From Cyclobacteriaceae bacterium (GTDB taxonomy: Bacteria > Bacteroidota > Bacteroidia > Cytophagales > Cyclobacteriaceae): a stretch of DNA of 7,992 nucleotides. Location of the stretch: NCBI GenBank assembly GCA_947458795.1, contig CANHCD010000079.1, positions 1 through 7,992 on the forward strand, in the 5' to 3' direction. A program made the translations under genes and the position numbers. Positions 1 through 6,134 of this stretch are shown here, piece by piece (position 1 is the first letter of the stretch; each line of letters starts with the position of its first letter). The notes under the pieces are model-generated. The model had not been told where the DNA came from and made no database searches. It saw only the letters and a list, made by a program, of their open reading frames with translations.

Positions 1-101
1 GAACCATCAAGGCAGAGGTGGACGTAAAATTGGAAATCAAGGATCAAAAAAAGCCTGCATTTGCAGGATTACTAATTTTCTTGTACCACTTTAAGGATTA
101 A
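1..101 (+). CDS. C-terminal tail of an unidentified protein (5' end outside window)
   Basis: Frame 3 is open from the window edge to TAA at 99-101 and encodes about 32 residues, ending in LLIFLYHFKD. The segment alternates charged and hydrophobic residues (AEVDVKLEIKDQKKP) and then becomes hydrophobic/aromatic, as in a beta strand followed by a final strand or helix of a compact domain. The 'DQKKPA...' turn followed by an aromatic-rich strand is loosely reminiscent of the end of MaoC-like hotdog dehydratases, but this is only an impression from a short tail. The other two plus frames also stay open for part of this stretch, so the frame choice rests on composition and on the neat abutment of its stop with the stop of the convergent tcdA. 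Function is not assignable. Confidence 0.5.
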   Translation, partial: TIKAEVDVKLEIKDQKKPAFAGLLIFLYHFKD

Positions 102-827
102 TCAAGAGGCAAGGAGGTCATTGATTACTGTGGCGGCACAGGCACAGCCAAAAGCTGCTGGAAGAAATGACATGGTGCCATAAGCGGACTTTTTGAAATT
201 TTTCCCATCGGTGAGCATGAGGCTTTCCTTTATGACTACCTCGGTGGAAAACACCGCTTTGAAGCCCCCATCAATATCTCTTCTTTTCAGTCTCTTCCGA
301 AGCATTTTGGCCAGCTTGCACTGGTGCGTGTCTGCAAAATCCACCACTTTAATTTGCGTGGGATCTACTTTTCCGCCTGCGCCCATGGAACTGACTAATG
401 GAAATCCACGCTTTTTGGCACCTTCAATCAGGTGCATTTTGGGGGTAAAGCTATCGATGCAATCCACCACATAGTCGTAGTGGTTGACTTCTAACAATGC
501 CGTCATCTCCGATGGATCCAAAAATTTCTTTACAGCCACCAATTTCAATGCAGGGTTAATGGCCAATAATCGTTCCTCCATCCAGCCCGCTTTGGCTTGC
601 CCAACGTTGAGTTGGGTAGCGGGAAGCTGACGGTTCACATTGGAAATATCCACCGTGTCTCCATCAATAATGGTCATTGCCCCAACTCCAGAACGGGCAA
701 TAAACTCAGCAGCAAAAGACCCTACGCCCCCTAATCCGACGACTAGTACGTGTTTCTTTGCCAATTTTTCAAGCCCTTCACGCCCTACTATCAATTCGGT
801 ACGACTCAACCAGGCAAATTCATTCAT
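102..827 (-). CDS. tcdA: tRNA threonylcarbamoyladenosine dehydratase (ThiF/E1-like, TcdA/CsdL family)
   Basis: This 241-residue cytoplasmic enzyme belongs to the ThiF/MoeB/E1 superfamily. TcdA activates the carboxyl of t6A at position 37 of ANN-decoding tRNAs with ATP and cyclises it to ct6A, strengthening anticodon pairing. Visible marks are the family N-terminus RTELIVGREGLEKL (residues 9-22), the nucleotide-binding glycine loop GLGGVGS (31-37), the acidic D55-G-D57 after strand 2, the NVNRQ segment (63-67) with R66, a lysine at 79, and DCIDS (122-126), the E1-type Asp pocket. The C-terminal part (SMGAGGKVDP, later FSTEVV and GTMSFLPAAFGC) matches this subfamily rather than ThiF or MoeB, and the length is close to the usual 230-270. 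The frame is open for 95 more codons upstream, but that stretch lies antiparallel-free inside tatD in another frame and resembles nothing; the ATG at 825-827 gives the conserved N-terminus and overlaps the tatD stop (ATGA), implying translational coupling. No terminator follows; its stop touches the stop of the convergent gene. Confidence 0.93.
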   Translation of the reverse strand: MNEFAWLSRTELIVGREGLEKLAKKHVLVVGLGGVGSFAAEFIARSGVGAMTIIDGDTVDISNVNRQLPATQLNVGQAKAGWMEERLLAINPALKLVAVKKFLDPSEMTALLEVNHYDYVVDCIDSFTPKMHLIEGAKKRGFPLVSSMGAGGKVDPTQIKVVDFADTHQCKLAKMLRKRLKRRDIDGGFKAVFSTEVVIKESLMLTDGKNFKKSAYGTMSFLPAAFGCACAATVINDLLAS

Positions 828-1471
828 GAGATCTTTCTTTTGGAGATGGCATTCCAATTCGCAATCACCTGCTCGGCTAGCCTTGCTTCTGGAAGCTGCA
901 AAATTAGGGAAGCCGCTTGATAAATCGATTCGATTTTCAACTCGGAATCGTCGGTTTCGAAAAAAACACGATTCAATGGGCATGCTGCTAGCCACTTGGC
1001 TGCATTGCTGCCGGGATGAAGGAGGTGCTTTCCAAAGGAGAAAAATATGGGAAAGGGTAGCAGCTGCCGTGCCAACTCGGGCTTTTGGTTCCAACCATGC
1101 CAGAGGATGCAAGGAGGATTCTTTGCAGACTTAAGGTACTCGAGGAGCAAGTCGTGGGACTTGACACAATGCAAAATCAAGGGGATACCCAATTCAGCGG
1201 CAGCCTTAGCTTGAACATAAAACGCATCTTTTTGAAGCTGAATTTCAGGTCCCTTCAGCCGATCAAACCCCGCTTCCCCAATGGCCAAAACGCAAGGGTT
1301 CTGGGCTGCTTCCCGCTTGATTTTTTCAAAATGGCTTTCCCAATTGGAATCCAAGTCCCAGGGATGAATCCCCATAGAAACGGAAATACCTTCCGCCAGG
1401 ATAGACTTTCCTGCCTGAAAGATGGAATGGATCTGCCCCTCGCGATGTGTGTGAAAATCCCAACAATGCAT
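824..1471 (-). CDS. TatD-family metal-dependent hydrolase/deoxyribonuclease
   Basis: A 215-residue member of the amidohydrolase-fold TatD family (metal-dependent DNases/hydrolases; known members act as 3'-5' exonucleases or D-aminoacyl-tRNA/nucleic-acid processing enzymes). Metal-site motifs appear in order: H7-T-H9 in DFHTH near the N-terminus, GIHPW (34-38), GEAGFD with E66, LHC with H101, WHGW with H125, and FETDDS with D174. At 215 residues it is shorter than E. coli TatD (about 260), as is common for Bacteroidota members. The frame stays open to an ATG at 1549, but that would translate through the strong terminator stem at 1506-1537 and add 26 unlike residues; ATG 1469-1471 puts the DFHTH motif at the very start as expected. 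The last bases overlap tcdA by four (ATGA). The true substrate cannot be told; pairing with a tRNA-modifying enzyme makes an RNA-related role conceivable, but that is inference. Confidence 0.88.
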   Translation of the reverse strand: MHCWDFHTHREGQIHSIFQAGKSILAEGISVSMGIHPWDLDSNWESHFEKIKREAAQNPCVLAIGEAGFDRLKGPEIQLQKDAFYVQAKAAAELGIPLILHCVKSHDLLLEYLKSAKNPPCILWHGWNQKPELARQLLPFPIFFSFGKHLLHPGSNAAKWLAACPLNRVFFETDDSELKIESIYQAASLILQLPEARLAEQVIANWNAISKRKIS

Positions 1472-1483
1472 TCCCGAAGGTCG

Positions 1484-1514
1484 AAAAAATAGGGTTGATA
1501 AAAAATGCCCCCAA
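1484..1514 (-). promoter_or_regulatory. Candidate promoter of the tatD-tcdA pair
   Basis: Reading the minus strand, TTG at 1514-1512 is followed after 20 bases by TATTTTTT at 1491-1484, one base off the Bacteroidota -7 consensus TAnnTTTG at the usual spacing from a -33 TTG. The -7 element ends 12 bases before the tatD ATG, so the transcript leader would be only a few bases. The -33 part lies inside the downstream arm of the terminator of the preceding gene. AT-rich sequence makes chance matches common, so this is a weak call. Confidence 0.3.
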
Positions 1515-1537
1515 CAAGTCGTCCTTAGTTGGGGGCA
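1500..1537 (-). terminator. Intrinsic terminator of the outer-membrane barrel gene
   Basis: A perfect 10-bp inverted repeat (TGCCCCCAAC at 1506-1515 and GTTGGGGGCA at 1528-1537) with a 12-base loop is followed on the minus strand by six T residues (A-run at 1500-1505). The stem has five consecutive G:C pairs. It begins 22 bases after the stop of the 1560-3995 gene and lies before the tatD start, so it separates the two units. On the plus strand no U-tract follows, so it is directional. Confidence 0.9.
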
Positions 1538-1559
1538 GGTACACATCAACTTACTACTC

Positions 1560-3995
1560 TTAATCCAAGCGCTTTCGCTCTTCGGAACTTCCCGAATTCG
1601 AATTCACCCGGAAGCTTTGTCCTTTGGAAAAATTGTACCGAAGCGTGAAACGAACGCTCTGTTCATTTTGGTATTGAAGAATGCGGGTATCAATAGCTGC
1701 AAAATTGACCGATGCGCGAACCCATTGGGTTCGGAACAAGTCTCCCCCATTGATGGATAGGGAAAGCTTGTCCTTCATCACCGATTTTGTGATTCCCGCA
1801 TCGACCCATCCAAATCCGCGAACCTCTCCCATACCCCAAATCTGTGGGCCAAGGTAAGTCCCTACCAACTCCATCTTGAAACCTTTGGGTAAGCTAAAGT
1901 TATGCTGAGTTCGTAAAACATAGGATAATTGGCTTATATCCAAAAGGTCCATGCCAATGAGCGACTTGAATTTGTTGTAGTTTAGTTGAACCAAGTTGGA
2001 AGTGTTCCACCATTTTGCCAATTCAACAGGTACCACGCCTTGAAAATTGAAATTCTTGGTTTTGTCAAAATTTGCGGTGTAAAGTGTGCTGCTTCGTGCC
2101 TCCTCGTTTTGCTCAAAAACTTGCTGAAACGAATTTTCGGTAACACTGTAGCCCAGGGTAAACTGGTATACGCCTTTAATGACATGGTCCATCTCAAAGT
2201 TTGTTGAATACTGAGGTCTCAAACTTGGATTCCCCTTTTCTGTAGTCAGAGGATCAATGTAGTACACAAAAGGGTTGAGCAAGCGGTAATTGGGTCGCGT
2301 AATCCGTCGATTCACATTGTAGACTACTTGGTAGGCCTCGCTGATTTTGTGCTGCAAAAATACACTTGGAAAGAGGTTGGTGTATTCTTGCTTATTGACT
2401 TGGTTGAGCGTCTTGGAAGTTCCCGTCACGTCGGAATACTCCATTCGCAAGCCCGCCTGATAGGATAACTTTGGCGAAAAATCCCCTTTCAAGGAACTAT
2501 AGGCAGCCAAGACATTCTCTTGGTAAATAAAGCGATTCGAGTTGGGATCGGGCTGAAGCGGTGCATCGCCATTGCCTCGGCTTAGGTCCAGGTTATTGTC
2601 TGACTCTACCCAGCTCCCCTTGAGGCCCGCCTCTAGTACTTTTCCTCCTTTGAGGGGCTTAATCCAATCCACCTTCGACGTAAAGATGGTGTAGTACATG
2701 TCGTTGAGCGTCAATACGCGATCGGTCCTCAGGGTTGGTGGGTTCAATCCATTCGAATAGGAATTATTCAACAAGGCTTCACTTGCCATGTCCACCACTG
2801 TCAAGTCTAAGTCCGCTGTGATCTTTCCCCCTAGGGTATCCAACTTTGCATCGTAGTGCAGGTTGGTGAAAAGTCGACTGCGCTGGTCCTCGGAATCATT
2901 GATTGAGGTAAAGCTTGATTTGGTAGACTGTCCAGGATTTGAAATGGTGGTTCCGGAGGTATTGAGTCCATTGCTGGCAGAAGTAGATGCTTGTACGTTG
3001 ATCCCCAAATTCTGAGTGGGGGTTAATTCGTAGTTGGCAGCACCTGTAAAGGAAGGGGTATGGCTACGCTCGACGATTCGAGAATCTTGCAAAAAGGTGG
3101 ATTTTCCTCCTTCCACCTGGAAATTTCGTTCAATTTCTAAGTCATTAATTTCTACATTTTCGTTGTAGTTGATGGTACCATTACTCGTCCATTTCCCTTT
3201 TTTGACATTGAGGGTAACCCCCGCATTGGGAGCAGCTTTTCCATTGTATCTGCCTCCGAGCATCACATTCCCAAAAACCCCATCCACCGTATTTTTCTTG
3301 AGCTGAATGTTGATCACCCCTGCGGCACCCTCTGCATCAAAGCGTGCAGATGGACTGGTCATCACTTCGATACTTTTAATGTTGTCCGCGGGCATGGAAC
3401 GCAAAAAGCTTGTCAGATCGGCGGCACTCATGTACATCGGCCGATCGTTAATCATCACGGTTACGCCTGTTCTCCCATTCAGGTTGATACTTCCATCCGT
3501 AGTGATAAATACCCCCGGGGATCTTCCCAATACATCTAGCGCATTGGCTCCTTCCGCCATCACCGTACCTTCTACATTGACGATAGTCTTGTCGGGTTCG
3601 ATGATGATTTGTGGACGTGAAGCCTTGACGGTGACCTCATCCAAGCCTGTTACTTCATCGGCAAGAATAATCTTTCCAAAATCTTTTTGAAGTCCAGCCT
3701 GAAGTTCAAACTCCTCGGAAGTGAAGGAGGTATAGCCTAGCGAAGAAACCACCAGTTTGACACGGGCAGTTTTGGTAGTAGAAATCGAAAAAGCTCCCGC
3801 TTCATCGGTCACTGCACCTTCAAGAAGTACTCCTTCTGGGGATAGCAGCGCCGCATTGGCATAGGGCACGGGCTCCCCTTTTTGGTTGGTAATGATTCCG
3901 CGCAACAGGGCCGATGGGCTGGTTTGAGCGGCAAGCGTACTCATTCCTAGCAGGTACACAAAAAAGGCTAAGAATAAAAAGTGACGGGTCTTCAT
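1560..3995 (-). CDS. TonB-receptor-like outer membrane beta-barrel protein with CarboxypepD_reg-like and plug domains
   Basis: An 811-residue exported outer-membrane protein. A Sec signal peptide covers residues 1-23 (KTRH, then a hydrophobic LFLAFFVYLLG core, cleavage likely after LAA). Residues about 30-115 form a CarboxypepD_reg-like Ig fold (LRGIITNQKGEPVPYANA, later VTDEAGAFSI and VVSSLGYTS). Residues about 120-235 form a plug domain (LDEVTVKASRP, ALDVLGRSPGVF, INLNGRTGVTVMINDRP, IKSIEVMTSPSARFDAEGAAGVINI). The rest is a beta-barrel of alternating aromatic/polar strands ending in VRFTLRYNFSKGQSF and a charged tail SSEERKRLD. This architecture matches the Bacteroidota 'outer membrane beta-barrel protein' group (OMP_b-brl_3) rather than SusC proper, and no SusD lipoprotein gene is next to it. 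The substrate is unknown. The ATG at 3993-3995 directly precedes the signal peptide. It is monocistronic by appearance, with its own strong terminator. Confidence 0.9.
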   Translation of the reverse strand: MKTRHFLFLAFFVYLLGMSTLAAQTSPSALLRGIITNQKGEPVPYANAALLSPEGVLLEGAVTDEAGAFSISTTKTARVKLVVSSLGYTSFTSEEFELQAGLQKDFGKIILADEVTGLDEVTVKASRPQIIIEPDKTIVNVEGTVMAEGANALDVLGRSPGVFITTDGSINLNGRTGVTVMINDRPMYMSAADLTSFLRSMPADNIKSIEVMTSPSARFDAEGAAGVINIQLKKNTVDGVFGNVMLGGRYNGKAAPNAGVTLNVKKGKWTSNGTINYNENVEINDLEIERNFQVEGGKSTFLQDSRIVERSHTPSFTGAANYELTPTQNLGINVQASTSASNGLNTSGTTISNPGQSTKSSFTSINDSEDQRSRLFTNLHYDAKLDTLGGKITADLDLTVVDMASEALLNNSYSNGLNPPTLRTDRVLTLNDMYYTIFTSKVDWIKPLKGGKVLEAGLKGSWVESDNNLDLSRGNGDAPLQPDPNSNRFIYQENVLAAYSSLKGDFSPKLSYQAGLRMEYSDVTGTSKTLNQVNKQEYTNLFPSVFLQHKISEAYQVVYNVNRRITRPNYRLLNPFVYYIDPLTTEKGNPSLRPQYSTNFEMDHVIKGVYQFTLGYSVTENSFQQVFEQNEEARSSTLYTANFDKTKNFNFQGVVPVELAKWWNTSNLVQLNYNKFKSLIGMDLLDISQLSYVLRTQHNFSLPKGFKMELVGTYLGPQIWGMGEVRGFGWVDAGITKSVMKDKLSLSINGGDLFRTQWVRASVNFAAIDTRILQYQNEQSVRFTLRYNFSKGQSFRVNSNSGSSEERKRLD

Positions 3996-4188
3996 GAAGA
4001 AAATAGTTGGTTTAGTTTTCTAGTAGATGCAGAAAACCATGAAAAGGATGTGCCAAGAAGAAAAAAATGCGAAAAATAACTTTAAACCCGGGTTTTTAAT
4101 GAAGCAAATCAGTGGACTGTCTCATTTCCGAACAGCGATTTTTCAAAATGGAACAAAAATCTTCTTCCAACTCGAGTTTACACCCCAA
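3996..4188. other. Non-coding gap between the barrel gene and the toxin gene
   Basis: About 190 AT-rich bases containing the 3' trailer of the HepT-like gene and the upstream region of the barrel gene. A 12-bp palindrome AAACCCGGGTTT lies at 4084-4095, about 90 bases upstream of the barrel start, and a weak A/T-only hairpin GATTTTT/AAAAATC pairs 4137-4143 with 4155-4161. I find no convincing TAnnTTTG promoter motif, no strong terminator after the toxin gene, and no credible small gene. Confidence 0.5.
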
Positions 4189-4527
4189 TTATTCTCCAAG
4201 GAGGCTTTTAACCTCTGTTTCTAGTAGTGGAAGGTGTTGAGTCAAAATACCCCAAATAATCTCGTCTGAAACCGAATCGTATCCATGAATAATTCTATTC
4301 CTCGTATCCACGATTTTTCGAGCATTTGAAATGGATAAGGAAGTATCTTTTGAAATAATTCTACTTAAAGCTTCCCCAATGATTTCTATGTTTCTTTCTA
4401 TTGCGCGCCTCGTACGAAGATCTTTTTTAAACGCGTCATAATCCATCGGTTGGTCGAGAAAAAAACTTTCGATTTCCATGATTGCATTCAAGACGTCGAA
4501 AAGCCAGGTCCTTACTTCCTTATCCAT
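4189..4527 (-). CDS. hepT: HepT-like ribonuclease toxin (DUF86 family)
   Basis: A small all-helical protein of 112 residues with the HEPN signature of HepT toxins: R76-NRII-H81-G-Y83, an exact R-X4-H-X-Y motif, in the context DTRNRIIHGYDSV. Upstream it has the family's IERNIEIIGEAL helix (44-54) and downstream the usual WGILTQHLPLLETEV segment. HepT proteins are RNases that act as toxins; their partner MntA neutralises them by adding AMP to the motif tyrosine (here Y83). I prefer ATG 4525-4527 because it gives the family-typical N-terminus (MDKEVRTWLFDVLNAIMEIESFF begins helix 1 at the usual distance) and an 8-base overlap with the antitoxin stop (ATGGATAA). An ATG 21 bases upstream (4546-4548) would give 119 residues and a 29-base overlap and cannot be excluded. 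The motif is intact, so the gene looks active. No terminator is evident after it. Confidence 0.88.
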   Translation of the reverse strand: MDKEVRTWLFDVLNAIMEIESFFLDQPMDYDAFKKDLRTRRAIERNIEIIGEALSRIISKDTSLSISNARKIVDTRNRIIHGYDSVSDEIIWGILTQHLPLLETEVKSLLGE

Positions 4528-4837
4528 AAACGAGAGTTTTGGTTTCATCCACCACCTGTTTGAAATACGGATTCTTGATTGCCTTTTCCTCGAGTAAATC
4601 TATCGGCCTTTCAAAAAGTTCTTGTAGCGAAAACTTAAAGTCATAATAGTTATCCACATAATCCTGGACATTTAAATCCTTAAAATCCACCACAAGATCA
4701 AGATCACTGGATTTATGGAAATCAGTTCCCAATACCGACCCAAAAGCATACAGGGTCTTCACTTGGTGCCGCTCACAAAGTTTTTGAAGCTCTTTTTTAT
4801 GGGGGGCAAAAGAATCCATGGAATTCGCTTTTTTCAT
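4520..4837 (-). CDS. mntA: MntA-like nucleotidyltransferase antitoxin
   Basis: A 105-residue minimal nucleotidyltransferase of the MNT/DNA polymerase beta fold. It has the complete GSX10DXD signature: G33-S34 in YAFGSVLG, then D45-L-D47 in SSDLDLVVDF, and a third acidic residue D80 in ERPIDLLEE. In characterised MntA-HepT pairs the antitoxin transfers AMP from ATP onto the HepT active-site tyrosine, silencing the RNase. Being upstream of and overlapping the hepT frame fits the usual antitoxin-first order and coupled translation. The ATG at 4835-4837 is used; M7 (4817-4819) is an alternative that would leave the domain intact. All catalytic residues are present, unlike degenerate copies. The upstream 80 bases between it and the sod terminator must hold its promoter, but no clear consensus is visible. 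Confidence 0.9.
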   Translation of the reverse strand: MKKANSMDSFAPHKKELQKLCERHQVKTLYAFGSVLGTDFHKSSDLDLVVDFKDLNVQDYVDNYYDFKFSLQELFERPIDLLEEKAIKNPYFKQVVDETKTLVYG

Positions 4838-4914
4838 TTTCTACAATTTAGCAAGCAATACCAAGGAAAGTAGCATGAAATGCGCAAATCTTTACACTTT
4901 GGAAAAGCATAATC

Positions 4915-4952
4915 AAAAAAATTGAGCTACCGTTTGAAAAGGTAGCTCAATT
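4915..4952 (-). terminator. Intrinsic terminator of the superoxide dismutase gene
   Basis: A perfect 12-bp inverted repeat (AATTGAGCTACC at 4920-4931, GGTAGCTCAATT at 4941-4952) encloses a 9-base loop. On the minus strand it is followed by a run of seven T (A-run 4915-4921, overlapping the stem base). It starts 26 bases after the sod stop, so it terminates the minus-strand unit coming from sodA. No T-run follows on the plus strand. Confidence 0.92.
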
Positions 4953-4978
4953 AAAAATGACTGAAAAAGAAGTTGAAA

Positions 4979-5584
4979 TTACTTCGCTGCAGCGTAACGC
5001 TTGCTTACTTCTTCCCAGTTGACCAGGTTCCAGAATGCCGCGATGTAGTCTGGACGTCTATTTTGGTAGTGTAGGTAGTAGGCATGCTCCCACACATCCA
5101 GGCCTAGGATCGGGGTACCAGGGCAATCTGACACGTCCATAAGTGGATTGTCTTGATTGGGTGAAGAGCACACACAAAGTTCTTTTTTGGTGTCTACACA
5201 GAGCCAAGCCCAGCCTGAGCCAAATCGTGTAGCCCCTGCTTTGTTGAAGGTCTCCTTAAAAGCATCAAAAGAGCCGAATTTTGCATCAATTGCAGCAGCC
5301 AATGCTCCAGTAGGAAGGCCTCCACCAGTTGGAGAAAGAATTTGCCAAAAAAGGCTATGGTTCCAATGTCCTCCGCCGTTGTTTCTCACTGCAGCATTTG
5401 ATCCTGCCACCTTCATTAGCTCCTCCAAGGATTTGCCTTCAAGGTCGGTGCCGGCAATAGCAGCATTTAAGTTAGTCACGTAAGCATTGTGGTGCTTTCC
5501 ATGGTGAATTTCCATGGTTCGTGCATCGATATGGGGCTCCAATGCATTCAGTGCATAAGGAAGTGAGGGTAGTTCAAAAGCCAT
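4979..5584 (-). CDS. sodA: Superoxide dismutase, Fe/Mn family (Mn-type features)
   Basis: A 201-residue cytoplasmic enzyme that dismutes superoxide to O2 and H2O2. All four metal ligands are visible: H27 (EIHHGKHH), H76 (GGGHWNHSLFW), D163 and H167 (LGLDVWEHAYYL). The gateway tyrosine is Y35 in HNAYV, and NRRPDYIAAFWNLVNW near the C-terminus is the family dimer region. Metal preference: the second-sphere glutamine is in NQDNPLM (Q144), as in MnSODs, and G70-G72 sit before HWNH where FeSODs carry a glutamine; this suggests Mn or cambialistic use. No signal peptide is seen, so it is intracellular. Residues 129-154 hold four cysteines (C129, C137, C139, C154), none a ligand. On the minus strand, TAACTTTA (5614-5607) resembles a -7 element 22 bases before the ATG, but lacks a paired -33 TTG, so transcription from the upstream tadA unit is also possible. 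Confidence 0.97.
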   Translation of the reverse strand: MAFELPSLPYALNALEPHIDARTMEIHHGKHHNAYVTNLNAAIAGTDLEGKSLEELMKVAGSNAAVRNNGGGHWNHSLFWQILSPTGGGLPTGALAAAIDAKFGSFDAFKETFNKAGATRFGSGWAWLCVDTKKELCVCSSPNQDNPLMDVSDCPGTPILGLDVWEHAYYLHYQNRRPDYIAAFWNLVNWEEVSKRYAAAK

Positions 5585-5676
5585 GTGTATAGGGTTTTAT
5601 GTGCAGTAAAGTTAAAAATTTTGTGCGCTTTTATATGTCTTCTAAACCAGACTTTTACGCAAAAAGTTCTTGTCAA

Positions 5677-6129
5677 TCAAAAAGTCTTTTTTCGCAAGTT
5701 TTTGAAAAATTCCAGCATAAGCTGCTCTGACTCTTTTGCCATCAGTCCAGTAAACACCTTGGTTTTGGGATGGAGCATTTGGGAATTGCATTGGTGGTAA
5801 CCTCGCTTGGGATCCGAGGCGCCTACATGAAGTTCCCCTAGTTGCGCCCAGTAGAGTGCCCCAGCACACATGGGACAAGGCTCCAGAGTGACGTACAAGC
5901 GGCATTCATTGAGGTATTTTGCACCGAGGTAGTTGGCGGCGGCAGTGATTACCAAGATTTCTGCATGAGCCGTTACATCAGTCAATTTTTCGGTTTGGTT
6001 GTAGGCTCGTGCAATCACTTTATTTTTTGAGACCACTACTGCACCCACTGGCACTTCGCCCTCTTCGAAAGCAAGTTTAGCTTGCTTGAAGGCCTCGTTC
6101 ATGAAGTACTCGTGGGAGAAAATTTCCAA
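5677..6129 (-). CDS. tadA: tRNA-specific adenosine deaminase (A34 to inosine), TTG start
   Basis: A 150-residue zinc-dependent deaminase of the cytidine deaminase fold. It converts adenosine 34 of tRNA-Arg(ACG), an essential wobble modification in most bacteria. Motifs: EVPVGAVVV (25-33), H55-A-E57 with E57 as proton shuttle, and P84-C85-P-M-C88 with the two cysteine zinc ligands. The extent and the lack of a long extra domain fit TadA rather than guanine or riboflavin deaminases. The start deserves comment: the conserved N-terminal segment EIFSHEYFMNEA (TadA proteins typically begin with a short version of E-x-x-S-H-E-Y/F-W/F-M) is only obtained from a TTG at 6127-6129. The first ATG (6100-6102) would remove nine conserved residues of helix 1, and the frame closes at TAA 6142-6144 with no ATG between. 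The TTG lies 5 bases after the stop of the upstream membrane gene, suggesting translational coupling. Confidence 0.93.
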   Translation of the reverse strand: MEIFSHEYFMNEAFKQAKLAFEEGEVPVGAVVVSKNKVIARAYNQTEKLTDVTAHAEILVITAAANYLGAKYLNECRLYVTLEPCPMCAGALYWAQLGELHVGASDPKRGYHQCNSQMLHPKTKVFTGLMAKESEQLMLEFFKNLRKKTF

Positions 6130-6134
6130 AAGGG

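Noticed and set aside
828..1112. Upstream in-frame extension of tcdA (95 extra codons from an ATG at 1112)
   Set aside because: It lies entirely within tatD in a different frame, has no family resemblance, and the ATG at 825-827 restores the conserved N-terminus and a classic ATGA overlap.
640..1134. Plus-strand open frame of 164 codons opposite tcdA and tatD
   Set aside because: It is antisense to two well-supported genes, has no recognisable motif, and is explained by their codon pattern.
1472..1549. Longer tatD starting at ATG 1547-1549
   Set aside because: It would translate through a strong terminator stem and add 26 cysteine/tryptophan-rich residues before the DFHTH motif that normally opens TatD proteins.
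3307..3690. Plus-strand open frame of 127 codons opposite the barrel plug domain
   Set aside because: Shadow of the conserved plug coding sequence; composition is Ser/Thr/Leu/Ile-rich without a family pattern.
4084..4095. Palindrome AAACCCGGGTTT followed by T residues as a terminator
   Set aside because: It has no loop bases, so the hairpin would lose its central pairs, and a 12-bp palindrome is expected about twice by chance in a window this long. It could be an operator, but nothing supports that.
4027..4224. Plus-strand 65-codon open frame in the gap before the toxin gene
   Set aside because: It runs into the antisense of the toxin 3' end, has no homology-like pattern, and no convincing promoter or ribosome site.
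5642..5905. Minus-strand 87-codon open frame overlapping the 3' part of tadA
   Set aside because: Out-of-frame shadow of tadA, whose motifs are unambiguous in the other frame.
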